Under the pieces are notes generated by a model. The model worked only from the letters and a program-made list of their open reading frames with translations. It searched no databases and was not told where the DNA came from. This document shows, piece after piece, positions 26,948 through 36,288 of a stretch of 64,000 nucleotides of DNA; positions within the stretch are counted from its first letter, which is position 1; each line of letters begins with the position of its first letter. The position numbers and the translations under genes were made by a program. Source of the DNA: Cryobacterium inferilacus (GTDB lineage: Bacteria; Actinomycetota; Actinomycetes; Actinomycetales; Microbacteriaceae); assembly GCF_019599185.1 (NCBI RefSeq), contig NZ_JAIEUL010000009.1, positions 1 to 64,000 on the forward strand, in the 5' to 3' direction.

Positions 26948-27832
26948 ATGACCGCACTCACCCTCGACGGCGTCGCCACCGCGACCCAGGTCAAGCTCGA
27001 ACTCACCGAGCGCGTGCGCGCGCTGGCCGCGCAGGGCATCGTGCCAGGGCTCGGCACTCTGCTCGTCGGCGACGACCCTGGCTCGCGCTCCTACGTGGCC
27101 GGCAAGCACCGCGACTGCGCCGAGGTCGGCATCGAGTCCATCCGCGTCGACCTGCCCGGCTCCGCCACCAGCGCGGATGTGCGCGCGGCGATCAAGGACC
27201 TCAACTCCGCCCGCGAGGTCACCGGCTACATCATCCAGCTGCCGCTGCCCGTCGGGCACAACGAGAACGCCATGCTCGAGCTGATGGACCCGGCCAAGGA
27301 CGCCGACGGCCTGCACCCCACCAACCTCGGCCGGCTCGTGCTCGGCATCGAGGGCGAGCTCAACTCACCGCTGCCCTGCACCCCGGCCGGCATCGTGGAA
27401 CTGCTGCGCCGCTACGAGGTGCCGATCGCCGGCCAGAACGTCGTGGTCATCGGCCGTGGCCTCACCGTGGGCCGCCCGCTGGGCCTGCTGTTCACCCGTA
27501 AGGGCCTGGACGCCACGGTCACCCTCACCCACTCCCGCACCGTCGACCTGGCCGCAGAGGTGCGCCGCGCCGACATCGTCGTGGCCGCCGTGGGTGTGCC
27601 GCACCTGGTGCAGGCCGACTGGATCAAGCCCGGCGCCGCGGTTCTCGACGTGGGCATCACCCGGGTGGAGAACCCGGAGACCGGCAAGGGCCAGCTCACC
27701 GGCGACGTGCACCCCGACGTCGCCCAGGTGGCCGGCTACCTCTCGCCCAACCCGCGCGGGGTGGGCCCGATGACCCGCGCCATGCTGCTCGCCAACGTAG
27801 TCAAGGCCTCCGAGCGCCTGCTCAAGCCCTAG
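26948..27832 (+). CDS. folD: Methylene-THF dehydrogenase/cyclohydrolase
   Basis: 294-aa bifunctional enzyme oxidising 5,10-methylene-THF and hydrolysing it to 10-formyl-THF. Visible: [32 protein letters not shown] with the catalytic Lys, [23 protein letters not shown] and the NADP segment [14 protein letters not shown]. 164 bp after glyA, with a hairpin between, so expression may be partly uncoupled. Confidence 0.95.
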   Translation: MTALTLDGVATATQVKLELTERVRALAAQGIVPGLGTLLVGDDPGSRSYVAGKHRDCAEVGIESIRVDLPGSATSADVRAAIKDLNSAREVTGYIIQLPLPVGHNENAMLELMDPAKDADGLHPTNLGRLVLGIEGELNSPLPCTPAGIVELLRRYEVPIAGQNVVVIGRGLTVGRPLGLLFTRKGLDATVTLTHSRTVDLAAEVRRADIVVAAVGVPHLVQADWIKPGAAVLDVGITRVENPETGKGQLTGDVHPDVAQVAGYLSPNPRGVGPMTRAMLLANVVKASERLLKP

Positions 27833-27841
27833 CCTCGGCCG

Positions 27842-27860
27842 CCGTCCGTCCGTCCGTCCG
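27842..27860. repeat. CCGT tetranucleotide repeat
   Basis: CCGT repeated four times plus CCG, ten bases after the folD stop. A short slippage-prone tract outside genes. Confidence 0.7.
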
Positions 27861-27890
27861 GCCGCCGGGATTCCTCCGGGCGCTCGGTGT

Positions 27891-27982
27891 GCATAACTCC
27901 TGCAATTTCTGAGATGCACGCCACCGCATGCCGAAAACAGGCGGATCTGCACAGCGTCGAGCAAAAATTGCAGGAGTAATGC
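27891..27982. repeat. 92-bp element with 18-bp terminal inverted repeats, copy 1
   Basis: Left end GCATAACTCCTGCAATTT (27891-27908) and right end complement (27965-27982) differ at one position. Copy 2 at 37314-37405 has the same ends and the same 92-bp length. It lies between folD and the gamma carbonic anhydrase gene. No ORF inside. Confidence 0.85.
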
Positions 27983-28011
27983 TCGGCGGCTCGGCGGCTC
28001 GGGGGTGGCGG

Positions 28012-28545
28012 CTAAGTCGCCAGGCGGTGCAGGGCCGCGTGGCCCAGATAGGCGACGGCGTTGTGACGGATGCCGTCGATCTCGTCGGGCGTGAGCTCGC
28101 GTCGCACCTTGCCCGGCACGCCGGCCACGAGGGAGCCCGGCGGCACGATGGTGCCCTCGAGCACGACGGCGCCCGCGGCCACGAGTGAGCCAGCGCCGAC
28201 GACGGCCCCGTTCAGCACCGTCGCGGCCATGCCGATGAGGGCGCCGTCTTCGACCGTGCAGCCGTGCAGCACCGCTCCGTGGCCCACCGACACGTCGCGG
28301 CCCACGGTCAGCGGGAACCCCTGGTCGACGTGGCACGACACGTTGTCCTGCAGATTCGAGCCCGCGCCGATGCGGATCGGCTCGGCCTCGGCGCGCAGCA
28401 CCGCGTTGTACCAGACACTCGAGTTCTCGGCCAGGCTCACCTGGCCCACCAGCACGGCGCCGGCGGCGACGAACGCGCTCTTGGCCACATCCGGTGCGGA
28501 CCGGTCGGGCAGGGTGATGAGGCGGGCGGCGCTGTCGGCGGTCAT
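28012..28545 (-). CDS. Gamma carbonic anhydrase-like protein
   Basis: 177-aa left-handed beta-helix built of hexapeptide turns (GAGSLVAAGAVVLEG and similar). The three zinc histidines of the gamma-carbonic-anhydrase/YrdA/PaaY group are recognisable in SCHVDQG, VGHGAVLHG. Members may hydrate CO2 or act as acyl transferases or thioesterases; activity here is unproven. A TAGGGT hexamer 6 nt before the ATG indicates a leaderless message. Confidence 0.85.
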   Translation of the reverse strand: MTADSAARLITLPDRSAPDVAKSAFVAAGAVLVGQVSLAENSSVWYNAVLRAEAEPIRIGAGSNLQDNVSCHVDQGFPLTVGRDVSVGHGAVLHGCTVEDGALIGMAATVLNGAVVGAGSLVAAGAVVLEGTIVPPGSLVAGVPGKVRRELTPDEIDGIRHNAVAYLGHAALHRLAT

Positions 28546-28551
28546 GTGCCC

Positions 28552-28557
28552 ACCCTA
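28552..28557 (-). promoter_or_regulatory. Leaderless -10 element of gamma-CA gene
   Basis: TAGGGT on the minus strand ends 6 nt before the ATG at 28545. Confidence 0.45.
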
Positions 28558-28625
28558 GCCATCCGGCACGGGGTGCGGCTGAAGCCAGCCCCCGCAGGCT
28601 AACGGGTGCAGGCGGGCGCACCGGA

Positions 28626-28699
28626 AAAAAGGCAAAAGTGAGCTAAAAAGGCAAAAGTGAGCTAAAAAGGACGGAATCCGAGGGAGCATCCTTTTTAGC
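28626..28699. repeat. AT-richer repeat cluster (19-bp tandem plus inverted repeat)
   Basis: AAAAAGGCAAAAGTGAGCT is present twice in tandem (28626-28644, 28645-28663) with the start of a third unit. GCTAAAAAGGA (28661-28671) pairs with TCCTTTTTAGC (28689-28699) across a 17-nt loop. Base composition is far below the genome average. Lies between divergent genes. Confidence 0.8.
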
Positions 28700-28764
28700 G
28701 GCCTTTATCCTTTCGTGCGACCCATCCGCGGTCCGGGCGACGTGCGCGGGCGGATGCGGGGCTC

Positions 28765-28770
28765 TAGGAT
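28765..28770 (+). promoter_or_regulatory. Leaderless -10 element of ybaK-like gene
   Basis: TAGGAT ends 6 nt before the ATG at 28777. This selects that ATG over an in-frame TTG at 28771. Confidence 0.5.
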
Positions 28771-28776
28771 TTGGGC

Positions 28777-29259
28777 ATGGTGAACACCGCGCATCCGGCC
28801 GTCGACAGAGTGCGCCTGGCGCTGAACGCGCAGGGGGTCGACCCCGAGATCCGCTGGTTCGACGATGCGACCACGACCGCGGTCGCCGCCGCGGCGGCGC
28901 TCGGCATCGAGGTGGGCGCCATCGCGAACTCGCTGGTCTTCACCCTCGACGGCGCACCGCTGCTGGTGCTCACCTCCGGCGCGCACCGGGTGGACACGGC
29001 CTGGCTGGGCCGGCGGCTCGGCGGCGCCATCGGGAGGGCATCGAAGGACCTCGTGAAGGAGGCCACCGGGCAGGTGATCGGCGGGGTCGCGCCCCTCGGG
29101 CATCCGTCGCCGATTCGCACCCTGGTCGACGAGGACCTCGGCGGCTACCCCGTGGTCTGGGCCGCCGCCGGGCACGCGCACACGGTGTTCCCCACCACGT
29201 TCGCCGAACTGCTACGCCTCACCGGCGGCACCGCGACCCCGGTGGTTCCTCCCGCCTGA
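28777..29259 (+). CDS. YbaK/EbsC family protein (aminoacyl-tRNA deacylase fold)
   Basis: 160-aa single-domain member of the family that clears mischarged tRNA-Pro (Cys- or Ala-tRNAPro). Segments ALGIEVGAIANSLVF, LLVLTSGAHRVD, ASKDLVKEATGQVIGGVAPLGH and GYPVVWAAAGHAHTVFPTTF follow the fold. The Lys that starts the KTLVF-like strand in YbaK is Asn here, so deacylase activity should not be assumed. Start chosen at the ATG behind the leaderless promoter. Confidence 0.75.
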   Translation: MVNTAHPAVDRVRLALNAQGVDPEIRWFDDATTTAVAAAAALGIEVGAIANSLVFTLDGAPLLVLTSGAHRVDTAWLGRRLGGAIGRASKDLVKEATGQVIGGVAPLGHPSPIRTLVDEDLGGYPVVWAAAGHAHTVFPTTFAELLRLTGGTATPVVPPA

Positions 29260-29281
29260 CCCGCGGCCCGCGAAATGGTGT

Positions 29282-29884
29282 TCAGTCCCGGGGTTCTCCC
29301 GCCTGATCACCGTCCTTCGGCGCCGGTTGGCCGGCCGACGGCGGGCTATTGCGTGCGGTGAGTCCGGCGATACGCCGTTCCATGAGTTCGATGCCCTCCC
29401 GTTCTCGCGGCGACATCTTCGCCACCTCCCTGGCCCACGATTGCTCGCGTCGCGCACGCTTGAGCTCGTGGCGGGCCCTGAACACCGCGAGGCGGAGATC
29501 CCGTCGAATGCTACTGGAGTCGTAATTCCGCAACACCTCAAAGGCGACGTATCCGGCGAGAGCATCGACCAGGTCGAGCTGCACTCGTCGGAGCAGCAGA
29601 TCGGCTGCGAGGAACGGCGGGGTGATGAACCCCACCAGGGCGACGAACAGCATCTCGGCCTCGAGCACACGACAGCCTGCGCCGTTCGGATCGAATTCCT
29701 GCTCGGCAGACAGGATGGTGCGTTCGTCATCGGTGATGTATCGGTCGGCCTCCGCGTCGATAAACGCTCGCAATTCGTTCTCGACCTGCACAGTGCGCCT
29801 GCGCTTGACGCCGGTACTGAGCGCGGCGGCCTCACCGAAGACTGTCGAGATCACTTCGTCGATTTTCGGTAGTCGCTCGTCCAT
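29282..29884 (-). CDS. Hypothetical helical protein, atypical composition
   Basis: 200-aa protein with no family I recognise. A hydrophobic stretch (AEMLFVALVGFITPPFLAADLLL) in the middle may be one membrane-associated helix; a basic, charged helix follows (FRARHELKRARREQSWAREV, likely coiled coil). Codon use is less GC-biased than in neighbours, consistent with later acquisition. ATG at 29884 is preceded by GACACT at 29891-29896 with a 6-nt gap (leaderless pattern); an in-frame upstream ATG is less likely. Function unknown. Confidence 0.5.
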   Translation of the reverse strand: MDERLPKIDEVISTVFGEAAALSTGVKRRRTVQVENELRAFIDAEADRYITDDERTILSAEQEFDPNGAGCRVLEAEMLFVALVGFITPPFLAADLLLRRVQLDLVDALAGYVAFEVLRNYDSSSIRRDLRLAVFRARHELKRARREQSWAREVAKMSPREREGIELMERRIAGLTARNSPPSAGQPAPKDGDQAGEPRD

Positions 29885-29941
29885 GCGGACAGTGTCACCT
29901 GCACCACCGACACCACGGATCACGAATCACGAATGCAGACA

Positions 29942-29966
29942 TCCCGCCGTCGAAACGAAGGCGGGA
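29942..29966 (-). terminator. Hairpin at the end of the galTK operon
   Basis: TCCCGCC and GGCGGGA with an 11-nt loop, 32 bp past the galK stop on the minus strand. No clear T-run, so confidence is limited. Confidence 0.4.
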
Positions 29967-29997
29967 AGTCCGCAACTCGATCGCGGACGGGGCCTCG

Positions 29998-31151
29998 TCA
30001 GGAGAGGCGGCCGGCCCCGGCCGCGGCCCGCACCACGAACATGTCGGGGGCGGTGAAGCCGGCGGCCGTGAAGGCGTCGGCGACGGCCTGCTGCACCGCG
30101 GGGATCAGTGCGTGCGGGGTGAGCGCGATGGCCGAGCCGCCGAAGCCGCCACCGGTCATGCGGGCGCCGAGGGCACCTGCGGTACGGGCGGTCTCCACCG
30201 CGAGGTCAAGCTCGGCGACGGAGATTTCGAAGTCATCGCGCATGGACGCGTGCGACGCATCCAGCAGCGCACCGAGGGCACCGGGGCCGTCTTCGCGCAG
30301 CACCCGCACGGTGTCGAGCACGCGCTGGTTCTCGGTGAGGATGTGCCGCACCCGACGGTGCGTCTCCTCGTCCAGCACCGATTCGGCGCGCGGCAGGTCG
30401 GCTACAGTGAGGTCGCGCAGCGACGCGACACCCATCAGCCGGGCCCCGGTCTCGCAGGAGGCCCGCCGGTCGGCGTAGCCGCCGGTGGCGTGCGCGTGGC
30501 TGACCTTGGTGTCGATCACCAGCAGCTCAAGGCCCGCGGCGTCGAAACCGAGCGGGATGACCTCGGACTCGAAGCTGCGGCAGTCCAGGAACACCGCGGC
30601 ATCCGTCTGGCCGAGCAGTGACGCCGACTGGTCGAGGATGCCGGTGGGAGCGCCGACGACCTTGTTCTCGGCCAGCTGCCCCACCCGCACGAGCACCTGC
30701 TTGTCGAAGCCGAGGTTCCAGACCTCGTCGAGGGCAACGGCGGTGGCGCACTCGATCGCGGCCGAGGAGGAGAGCCCCGCGCCGATCGGTACGTCCGAGT
30801 CGATGTAGGCATCGAAACCGGCCACAGCGGCCAGGTCGGCGCCCTTCTGGCCGAGAGCCCAGGCCACGCCCAACGGATACGCCGACCAACCAGACACGGT
30901 TTCGGGGGAGAGGTCATCGAGGGAGATCTCGACGATCTCCTCGGTGAACGAGCTCGCGACCCGCAGCATCCGGTCGTCGCGGAGCGCCAGGGCCACGACG
31001 GCGCGGCGGTTGATCGCGAACGGGAAGACGAAGCCGTCGTTGTAGTCGGTGTGCTCGCCGATCAGGTTGACCCGGCCGGGGCCGGACCAGAGTGCGTCGG
31101 CGTCGCGGCCGAACCGGCCGCGGAAGCCGCTGAGAATGCTCTGCTGGTCGC

Positions 31152-31155
<4 letters not shown>
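29998..31155 (-). CDS. galK: Galactokinase
   Basis: 385-aa GHMP kinase phosphorylating galactose at C1 (Leloir pathway). Motifs: GRVNLIGEHTDYNDGFVFP at the N-terminus (galactose binding), GAGLSSSAAIECA (ATP loop) and MTGGGFGGSAIAL near the C-terminus. The start is GTG overlapping the galT stop (GTGA), so translation is coupled to galT. Divergent from the DeoR gene. Confidence 0.95.
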
Positions 31156-32342
<1,187 letters not shown>

Positions 32343-32352
32343 GATGGCCTCC

Positions 32353-32421
32353 ACGCTAGCCGATTTGCGTAACCGAAACCAGTGCTTGCGTATTGAAAAG
32401 CGACACAAACTAAGTGAAGAT
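32353..32421. promoter_or_regulatory. Divergent galT / deoR promoter region with direct repeats
   Basis: For the regulator: TTGAAA (32393-32398), a 17-nt spacer and GAAGAT (32416-32421), 6 nt before its ATG. For galT (minus): TAGCGT at 32358-32353. TTGCGTA occurs at 32365-32371 and 32386-32392, 21 bp apart (two helical turns), between and over the promoters: a candidate operator for the DeoR protein. Confidence 0.5.
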
Positions 32422-32427
32422 CAAAGC

Positions 32428-33255
32428 ATGGCCTCAGCTGAGCATCCGACCGACCGGGACGCGCTGCCCGCGCACCAGCGCCGGGAACAGATCCACCGGC
32501 TCGTCGACGAGCGCGGTTTCGTGCGGGTGAGCGAGCTCAGCGACACCTTCGGCGTCTCCGGGGTCACCGCCCGCGCCGACCTCGACCAGCTGGAAAGCGC
32601 CGGCGTGCTCACCCGCATCCACGGCGGCGCGGTCCCGGCCGGCATCTCCACCACCAGCCGCCCCGACCGGGAATTCTCCTTCGAGGAAGCCCTCGTGTCC
32701 TCGGTCATCCCCAAACAGCAGATCGGCGAGCTCGCCGCCGGCCTGGTCGCCAGCGGGCAGAGCGTGATCCTCGATGTCGGCACCACCACCCTCGCCATCG
32801 CCAGGGCGCTGGTGGCCCGCACCGACCTCACCGATGTCGTCATCATCACCAACGGGCTGAGCATCGCCCTGGCCCTGGAGAGCGCGATTCCACGGTTCAC
32901 CGTGATCGTCACCGGCGGGTCGCTGCGCCCGCTGCAGCACTCGCTCGTCGACCCCCTCGCCGCCACCGTTCTCGGCCAGGTGCACGCCGACCTGGCCTTC
33001 ATTGGCTGCAACGGCGTCGACACCGAGGGCGGCGTCACCAATATCAACCTGCCGGAGGCCGGTGTGAAGACCCTTATGCTCGCCGCCGCGGCGCGCGCGA
33101 TCATCGTGGCCGACGGTGCCAAACTGGGGCAGGTGCACCTGGGCCGGATCGGCCCGCTTGCCGCCTTCGACACCCTGGTGACGGATGCGGCCGCCGACCC
33201 GCTCACCCTGGCCCCGCTTCGCGAGGCCGGACTCGCCGTGCTCCAACCGAACTGA
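32428..33255 (+). CDS. DeoR-family transcriptional regulator
   Basis: 275-aa repressor-type regulator. Residues about 12-70 form the winged helix (ERGFVRVSELSDTFGVSGVT), ending in the family's RIHGGAV. The C-terminal DeoRC sugar-phosphate sensor begins VILDVGTTTLAIARAL and contains AFIGCNGVDTEGGVT. Divergent from galTK and upstream of galM, so it very likely controls galactose use, with a sugar phosphate as signal. ATG at 32428 fits a leaderless promoter. Confidence 0.88.
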   Translation: MASAEHPTDRDALPAHQRREQIHRLVDERGFVRVSELSDTFGVSGVTARADLDQLESAGVLTRIHGGAVPAGISTTSRPDREFSFEEALVSSVIPKQQIGELAAGLVASGQSVILDVGTTTLAIARALVARTDLTDVVIITNGLSIALALESAIPRFTVIVTGGSLRPLQHSLVDPLAATVLGQVHADLAFIGCNGVDTEGGVTNINLPEAGVKTLMLAAAARAIIVADGAKLGQVHLGRIGPLAAFDTLVTDAAADPLTLAPLREAGLAVLQPN

Positions 33256-33269
33256 CCCGAAGAGACCCC

Positions 33270-34235
33270 ATGCCGCTGCCCGCCGCCACCGGAACCCAAT
33301 ACCCGCTCACTCTGCAGACCCCGCAGGGCACCGCGACCGCGACCATCACCGAGGTCGCCGCCGGCATCCGCGAATATGCGCTGAACGGCATAGACCTGGT
33401 CGAGGGCTTCGCGGCCGAGAAGGTGCCGCCGTTCGGCGCCGGTATCGTGCTGGCACCCTGGCCCAACCGCATCCGGGACGGCATCTGGACCCAGAACGGC
33501 GTGCGGCACCTGCTGGCCCTCACCGAACCGGTTCTGCTGAACGCCATTCACGGCCTCCTCACCCACGCCGCCTACCGGCTGGTAGCGCAGAGCGAGACCG
33601 CAGTGACCCTGGCCGCCACGGTCTACCCGCAGGCCGGCTACCCGCACCAGCTCGACACCACCGTCGGCTACGAGCTCACGGCAGAGGGGCTGTCGGTCAC
33701 CCACACCATCCGAAACGTCGGCACGACGGATGCCCCGGTGGCGCTCGGCAGCCACCCGTATCTGAAGATCGGCGACGTGCCCACCGGCGACCTGGTGCTG
33801 CGGCTGAACGCGACCACCCACATCGACGTCGACCACCGGCTCAACCCCGTCGGCGTCACGCCCGTCGAGGGCACCCGGTTCGACCTGCGCGCCGGCGCCC
33901 GGGTGGCCGACCTCGACCTCGACGACGGCTTCGGCGGCGTTGACGCGGGCAGCGGCCGCGGCGAGCACTCCCTCACGGCGCCGGACGGCCGCCGGGTCAC
34001 GCTCTGGGGAGACGAGAACATGGCCTACGTGCAGGTCTTCACCCCGCGCATCTTCCCGGTGCGCAGCCGCAGCGCAACCGGCGCTGAGGCCACTGAGTTC
34101 GGCCAGGCCGTGGCGATCGAGCCGATGACGGCGCCGGCGGATGCGTTCAACTCCGGTGACGGCCTGCGCTGGTTGGCTCCGGGTGAGGAATGGGTGGTTC
34201 GCTGGGGAATCACCCCGTCGGGTTTCGCCGACTGA
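33270..34235 (+). CDS. galM: Aldose 1-epimerase
   Basis: 321-aa mutarotase-like protein interconverting alpha and beta anomers of galactose/glucose. Landmarks: VPPFGAGIVLAPWPNRIRDG, the catalytic-His segment LNAIHGLLTHAAYRL, ALGSHPYLKIGD, and the catalytic Glu near the C-terminus (VAIEPMTAPADAFNSGDGL). It follows the DeoR gene by 14 bp and is probably cotranscribed. Confidence 0.9.
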   Translation: MPLPAATGTQYPLTLQTPQGTATATITEVAAGIREYALNGIDLVEGFAAEKVPPFGAGIVLAPWPNRIRDGIWTQNGVRHLLALTEPVLLNAIHGLLTHAAYRLVAQSETAVTLAATVYPQAGYPHQLDTTVGYELTAEGLSVTHTIRNVGTTDAPVALGSHPYLKIGDVPTGDLVLRLNATTHIDVDHRLNPVGVTPVEGTRFDLRAGARVADLDLDDGFGGVDAGSGRGEHSLTAPDGRRVTLWGDENMAYVQVFTPRIFPVRSRSATGAEATEFGQAVAIEPMTAPADAFNSGDGLRWLAPGEEWVVRWGITPSGFAD

Positions 34236-34304
34236 GCGAGGCGGCTTAGGGTGGCGAGAGTGCAGATCCTGCCGCCTACGGACCGACGAGGAACGACCAG
34301 AGCC

Positions 34305-35618
34305 ATGGCATTACCGTCCCTGAGCACCACCCCGCACCAGCCCGGCATCCGGGCACCCCTCAGCCCGGCCGATGAGGCGCGCCGGATCGCGCTCGTCGGC
34401 ATGAAGCGGCTCGCCCTGGGCCTGCTCGTGGCCATGGCCGTGATCTTCGCGGTGTCGTTCGCGCTGCAGGACCGCTACCCGTGGCTGGAGTACGTACGCG
34501 CCGCGGCCGAGGGCGGCATGGTCGGGGCGATCGCCGACTGGTTCGCCGTGACGGCGCTGTTCCGCTACCCGCTCGGGCTGCGCATCCCGCACACCAACAT
34601 CATCGCCAACCGCAAGGACGAGATCGGCGAGAGCCTCGGCGAGTTCGTGGAATCGAACTTCCTCTCCGACGCCGTGGTGCGCGGCAAGCTGGAATCGATC
34701 GGCATCTCCCGCCGGGTGGGCACCTGGCTGGTGCAGCCGCAGAACGCCGAGCGGCTCACCGACGAGATCGCGCACGCCGGCACCGGGTTGCTCGACCTGC
34801 TCAGTGACGACGACGTGAAGGACCTGCTCGAGGGCGTCGCCAGGGAACACCTGCTCGAGCCGGAGTGGGGTCCGAGCCTGGGCCGGTTGGGCGAGCACCT
34901 GGTCGAGGCCGGCCGGCACCACGCCGCCGTCGACCTGTTGCTGGACAAGGCGCACTCCTGGCTGGAATCCCACCCCGAGGCGTTCGGTCAGTCCGTCTCC
35001 ACCCGACTGCCCCGGTGGTTGCCCGGCTTCGTCGGCGAGATGGTCGACGACAAGGCCTACCGCGAGGTGCTCTCGTTCGTGTCGACGGTGCAGACCGAGC
35101 CGGACCATCCGCTGCGCGCGGCCATCGACCACTACCTCGCCGAGCTGATGGGCGACCTGCAGAACGATGCGGCGATGGTCGAGCGGGTCGAGGTGCTCAA
35201 GCGTGAACTCGTCGACAACGCCAAGCTGCGCGAGTTCGCCGGCGACGCCTGGGAGTCGCTCAAGGAGACCCTGCTGACGGCCCTGGCCGACCCCACCAGC
35301 GCACTGCGGCTCGGCATCACCTCCACGGTGCTCGACATCGGCCGCCGGCTCGCCGGCGATGAGTCGCTGGGCGCGCGCATCGACCGCTGGCTGGCGGATG
35401 CGGCGGGGTACGTGCTGCAGAAGTACCGGCACGAGATTGCCGGTGTGATCACCGAGACCGTGGAGCGCTGGGACCCGGCCGAAACCACCGAGAAGATCGA
35501 GTTGCAGGTGGGCAAGGATTTGCAGTTCATCCGCATCAACGGCACCGTGGTCGGCTCGCTCGCCGGCCTGCTGATCTTCTCGCTCGCGCAGGGCGCCGTG
35601 CTGCTCTTCGGCCTGTGA
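34305..35618 (+). CDS. DUF445 family membrane protein
   Basis: 437-aa protein. Residues 1-30 are Pro-rich, a helix lies at about 35-57, and the DUF445 hallmark GGMVGAIADWFAVTALFRYPLG is at about 65-88, followed by IPHTNIIANRKDEIGESLG. The middle 300 residues are helical and soluble; a C-terminal helix (GTVVGSLAGLLIFSLAQGAV) anchors the end. Function of the family is not established. A TAGGGT at 34247 could give a leaderless start at GTG 34260; I prefer the ATG with GAGGAA upstream. Confidence 0.8.
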   Translation: MALPSLSTTPHQPGIRAPLSPADEARRIALVGMKRLALGLLVAMAVIFAVSFALQDRYPWLEYVRAAAEGGMVGAIADWFAVTALFRYPLGLRIPHTNIIANRKDEIGESLGEFVESNFLSDAVVRGKLESIGISRRVGTWLVQPQNAERLTDEIAHAGTGLLDLLSDDDVKDLLEGVAREHLLEPEWGPSLGRLGEHLVEAGRHHAAVDLLLDKAHSWLESHPEAFGQSVSTRLPRWLPGFVGEMVDDKAYREVLSFVSTVQTEPDHPLRAAIDHYLAELMGDLQNDAAMVERVEVLKRELVDNAKLREFAGDAWESLKETLLTALADPTSALRLGITSTVLDIGRRLAGDESLGARIDRWLADAAGYVLQKYRHEIAGVITETVERWDPAETTEKIELQVGKDLQFIRINGTVVGSLAGLLIFSLAQGAVLLFGL

Positions 35619-35670
35619 CCTGAGCCCGCCGGAGGCCGACAACGCCCCGGTTCCGCCGGGCCGGATGAGC

Positions 35671-35676
35671 CATACT
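35671..35676 (+). promoter_or_regulatory. Leaderless -10 element, hypothetical gene
   Basis: CATACT ends 6 nt before the GTG at 35683. Confidence 0.4.
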
Positions 35677-35682
35677 TGAGGG

Positions 35683-36276
35683 GTGGGCTCCAGTTCGCAC
35701 GACTCCGATGACGGCACAACCGCTCGTGCCGCCGTGCCGTCCACCGCGCGCATCGTCGACGAGGGCATGCTCATTGCCATGGCCGCCGTGCGGATGGCGC
35801 TGAAGAACCGCATCATCGTGGGCGCCCTGCGCGAGCACACCGATTACGACACCGCCGATTACACCGCGTTGGCCCGGCGGGAACTGCTCGAGGTGGCCAA
35901 GCAGAACGACGAGGATTCCGTCAGGGTCGAACGGCTCGGCTCGCACCTGTCCCGCACCACCAAGACCGGCAAGGGCAGGGAGGTGGAGAACAAACGCCGC
36001 GACGTCGTGCGCCTCGGCCGCCGACAGACGCTGCACGACAATGTCGCCGAGCGGCTGCGCGCCCTCGCCGACGACGACGACCGGGTCGCCGAGATCGTGC
36101 AGAAGGCCAGGGCGGATGCCCTGCAGGAGATCAACGAGGCGCTCGCCGCCCGGCTGTTGGCCCAGAAGATCGACCCGAACCAGCCCGGTTACGCGGCCGC
36201 TCGCGCCGAGCGGATGCGCGCCGTCGGCAACATCGACCTCGCCGCGCTGGCCAAGAAGACCCGCAGCACCGACTGA
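35683..36276 (+). CDS. Conserved-looking hypothetical, charged helical protein
   Basis: 197-aa soluble, highly charged protein with no hydrophobic segment. The centre is alpha-helical and basic (LSRTTKTGKGREVENKRRD), the C-terminus has ALQEINEALAARLLAQKIDP and an AARAERMRAVG repeat-like helix. I do not recognise a family; similar proteins occur in related actinobacteria as far as I recall, without function. Start is GTG behind a leaderless-type hexamer. Codon use matches the genome. Confidence 0.6.
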   Translation: MGSSSHDSDDGTTARAAVPSTARIVDEGMLIAMAAVRMALKNRIIVGALREHTDYDTADYTALARRELLEVAKQNDEDSVRVERLGSHLSRTTKTGKGREVENKRRDVVRLGRRQTLHDNVAERLRALADDDDRVAEIVQKARADALQEINEALAARLLAQKIDPNQPGYAAARAERMRAVGNIDLAALAKKTRSTD

Positions 36277-36279
36277 CGC

Positions 36280-36285
36280 TACGCT
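36280..36285 (+). promoter_or_regulatory. -10 element of serine hydrolase gene
   Basis: TACGCT lies 3 nt before ATG 36289 and exactly 6 nt before the next codon, GTG 36292. By the spacing used elsewhere, GTG is the likelier leaderless start. Confidence 0.45.
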
Positions 36286-36288
36286 CAG

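Noticed and set aside
28771..28776. TTG at 28771 as start of the YbaK-like gene
   Set aside because: It immediately follows the -10 hexamer and lies before the expected transcription start; ATG 28777 is correct by spacing.
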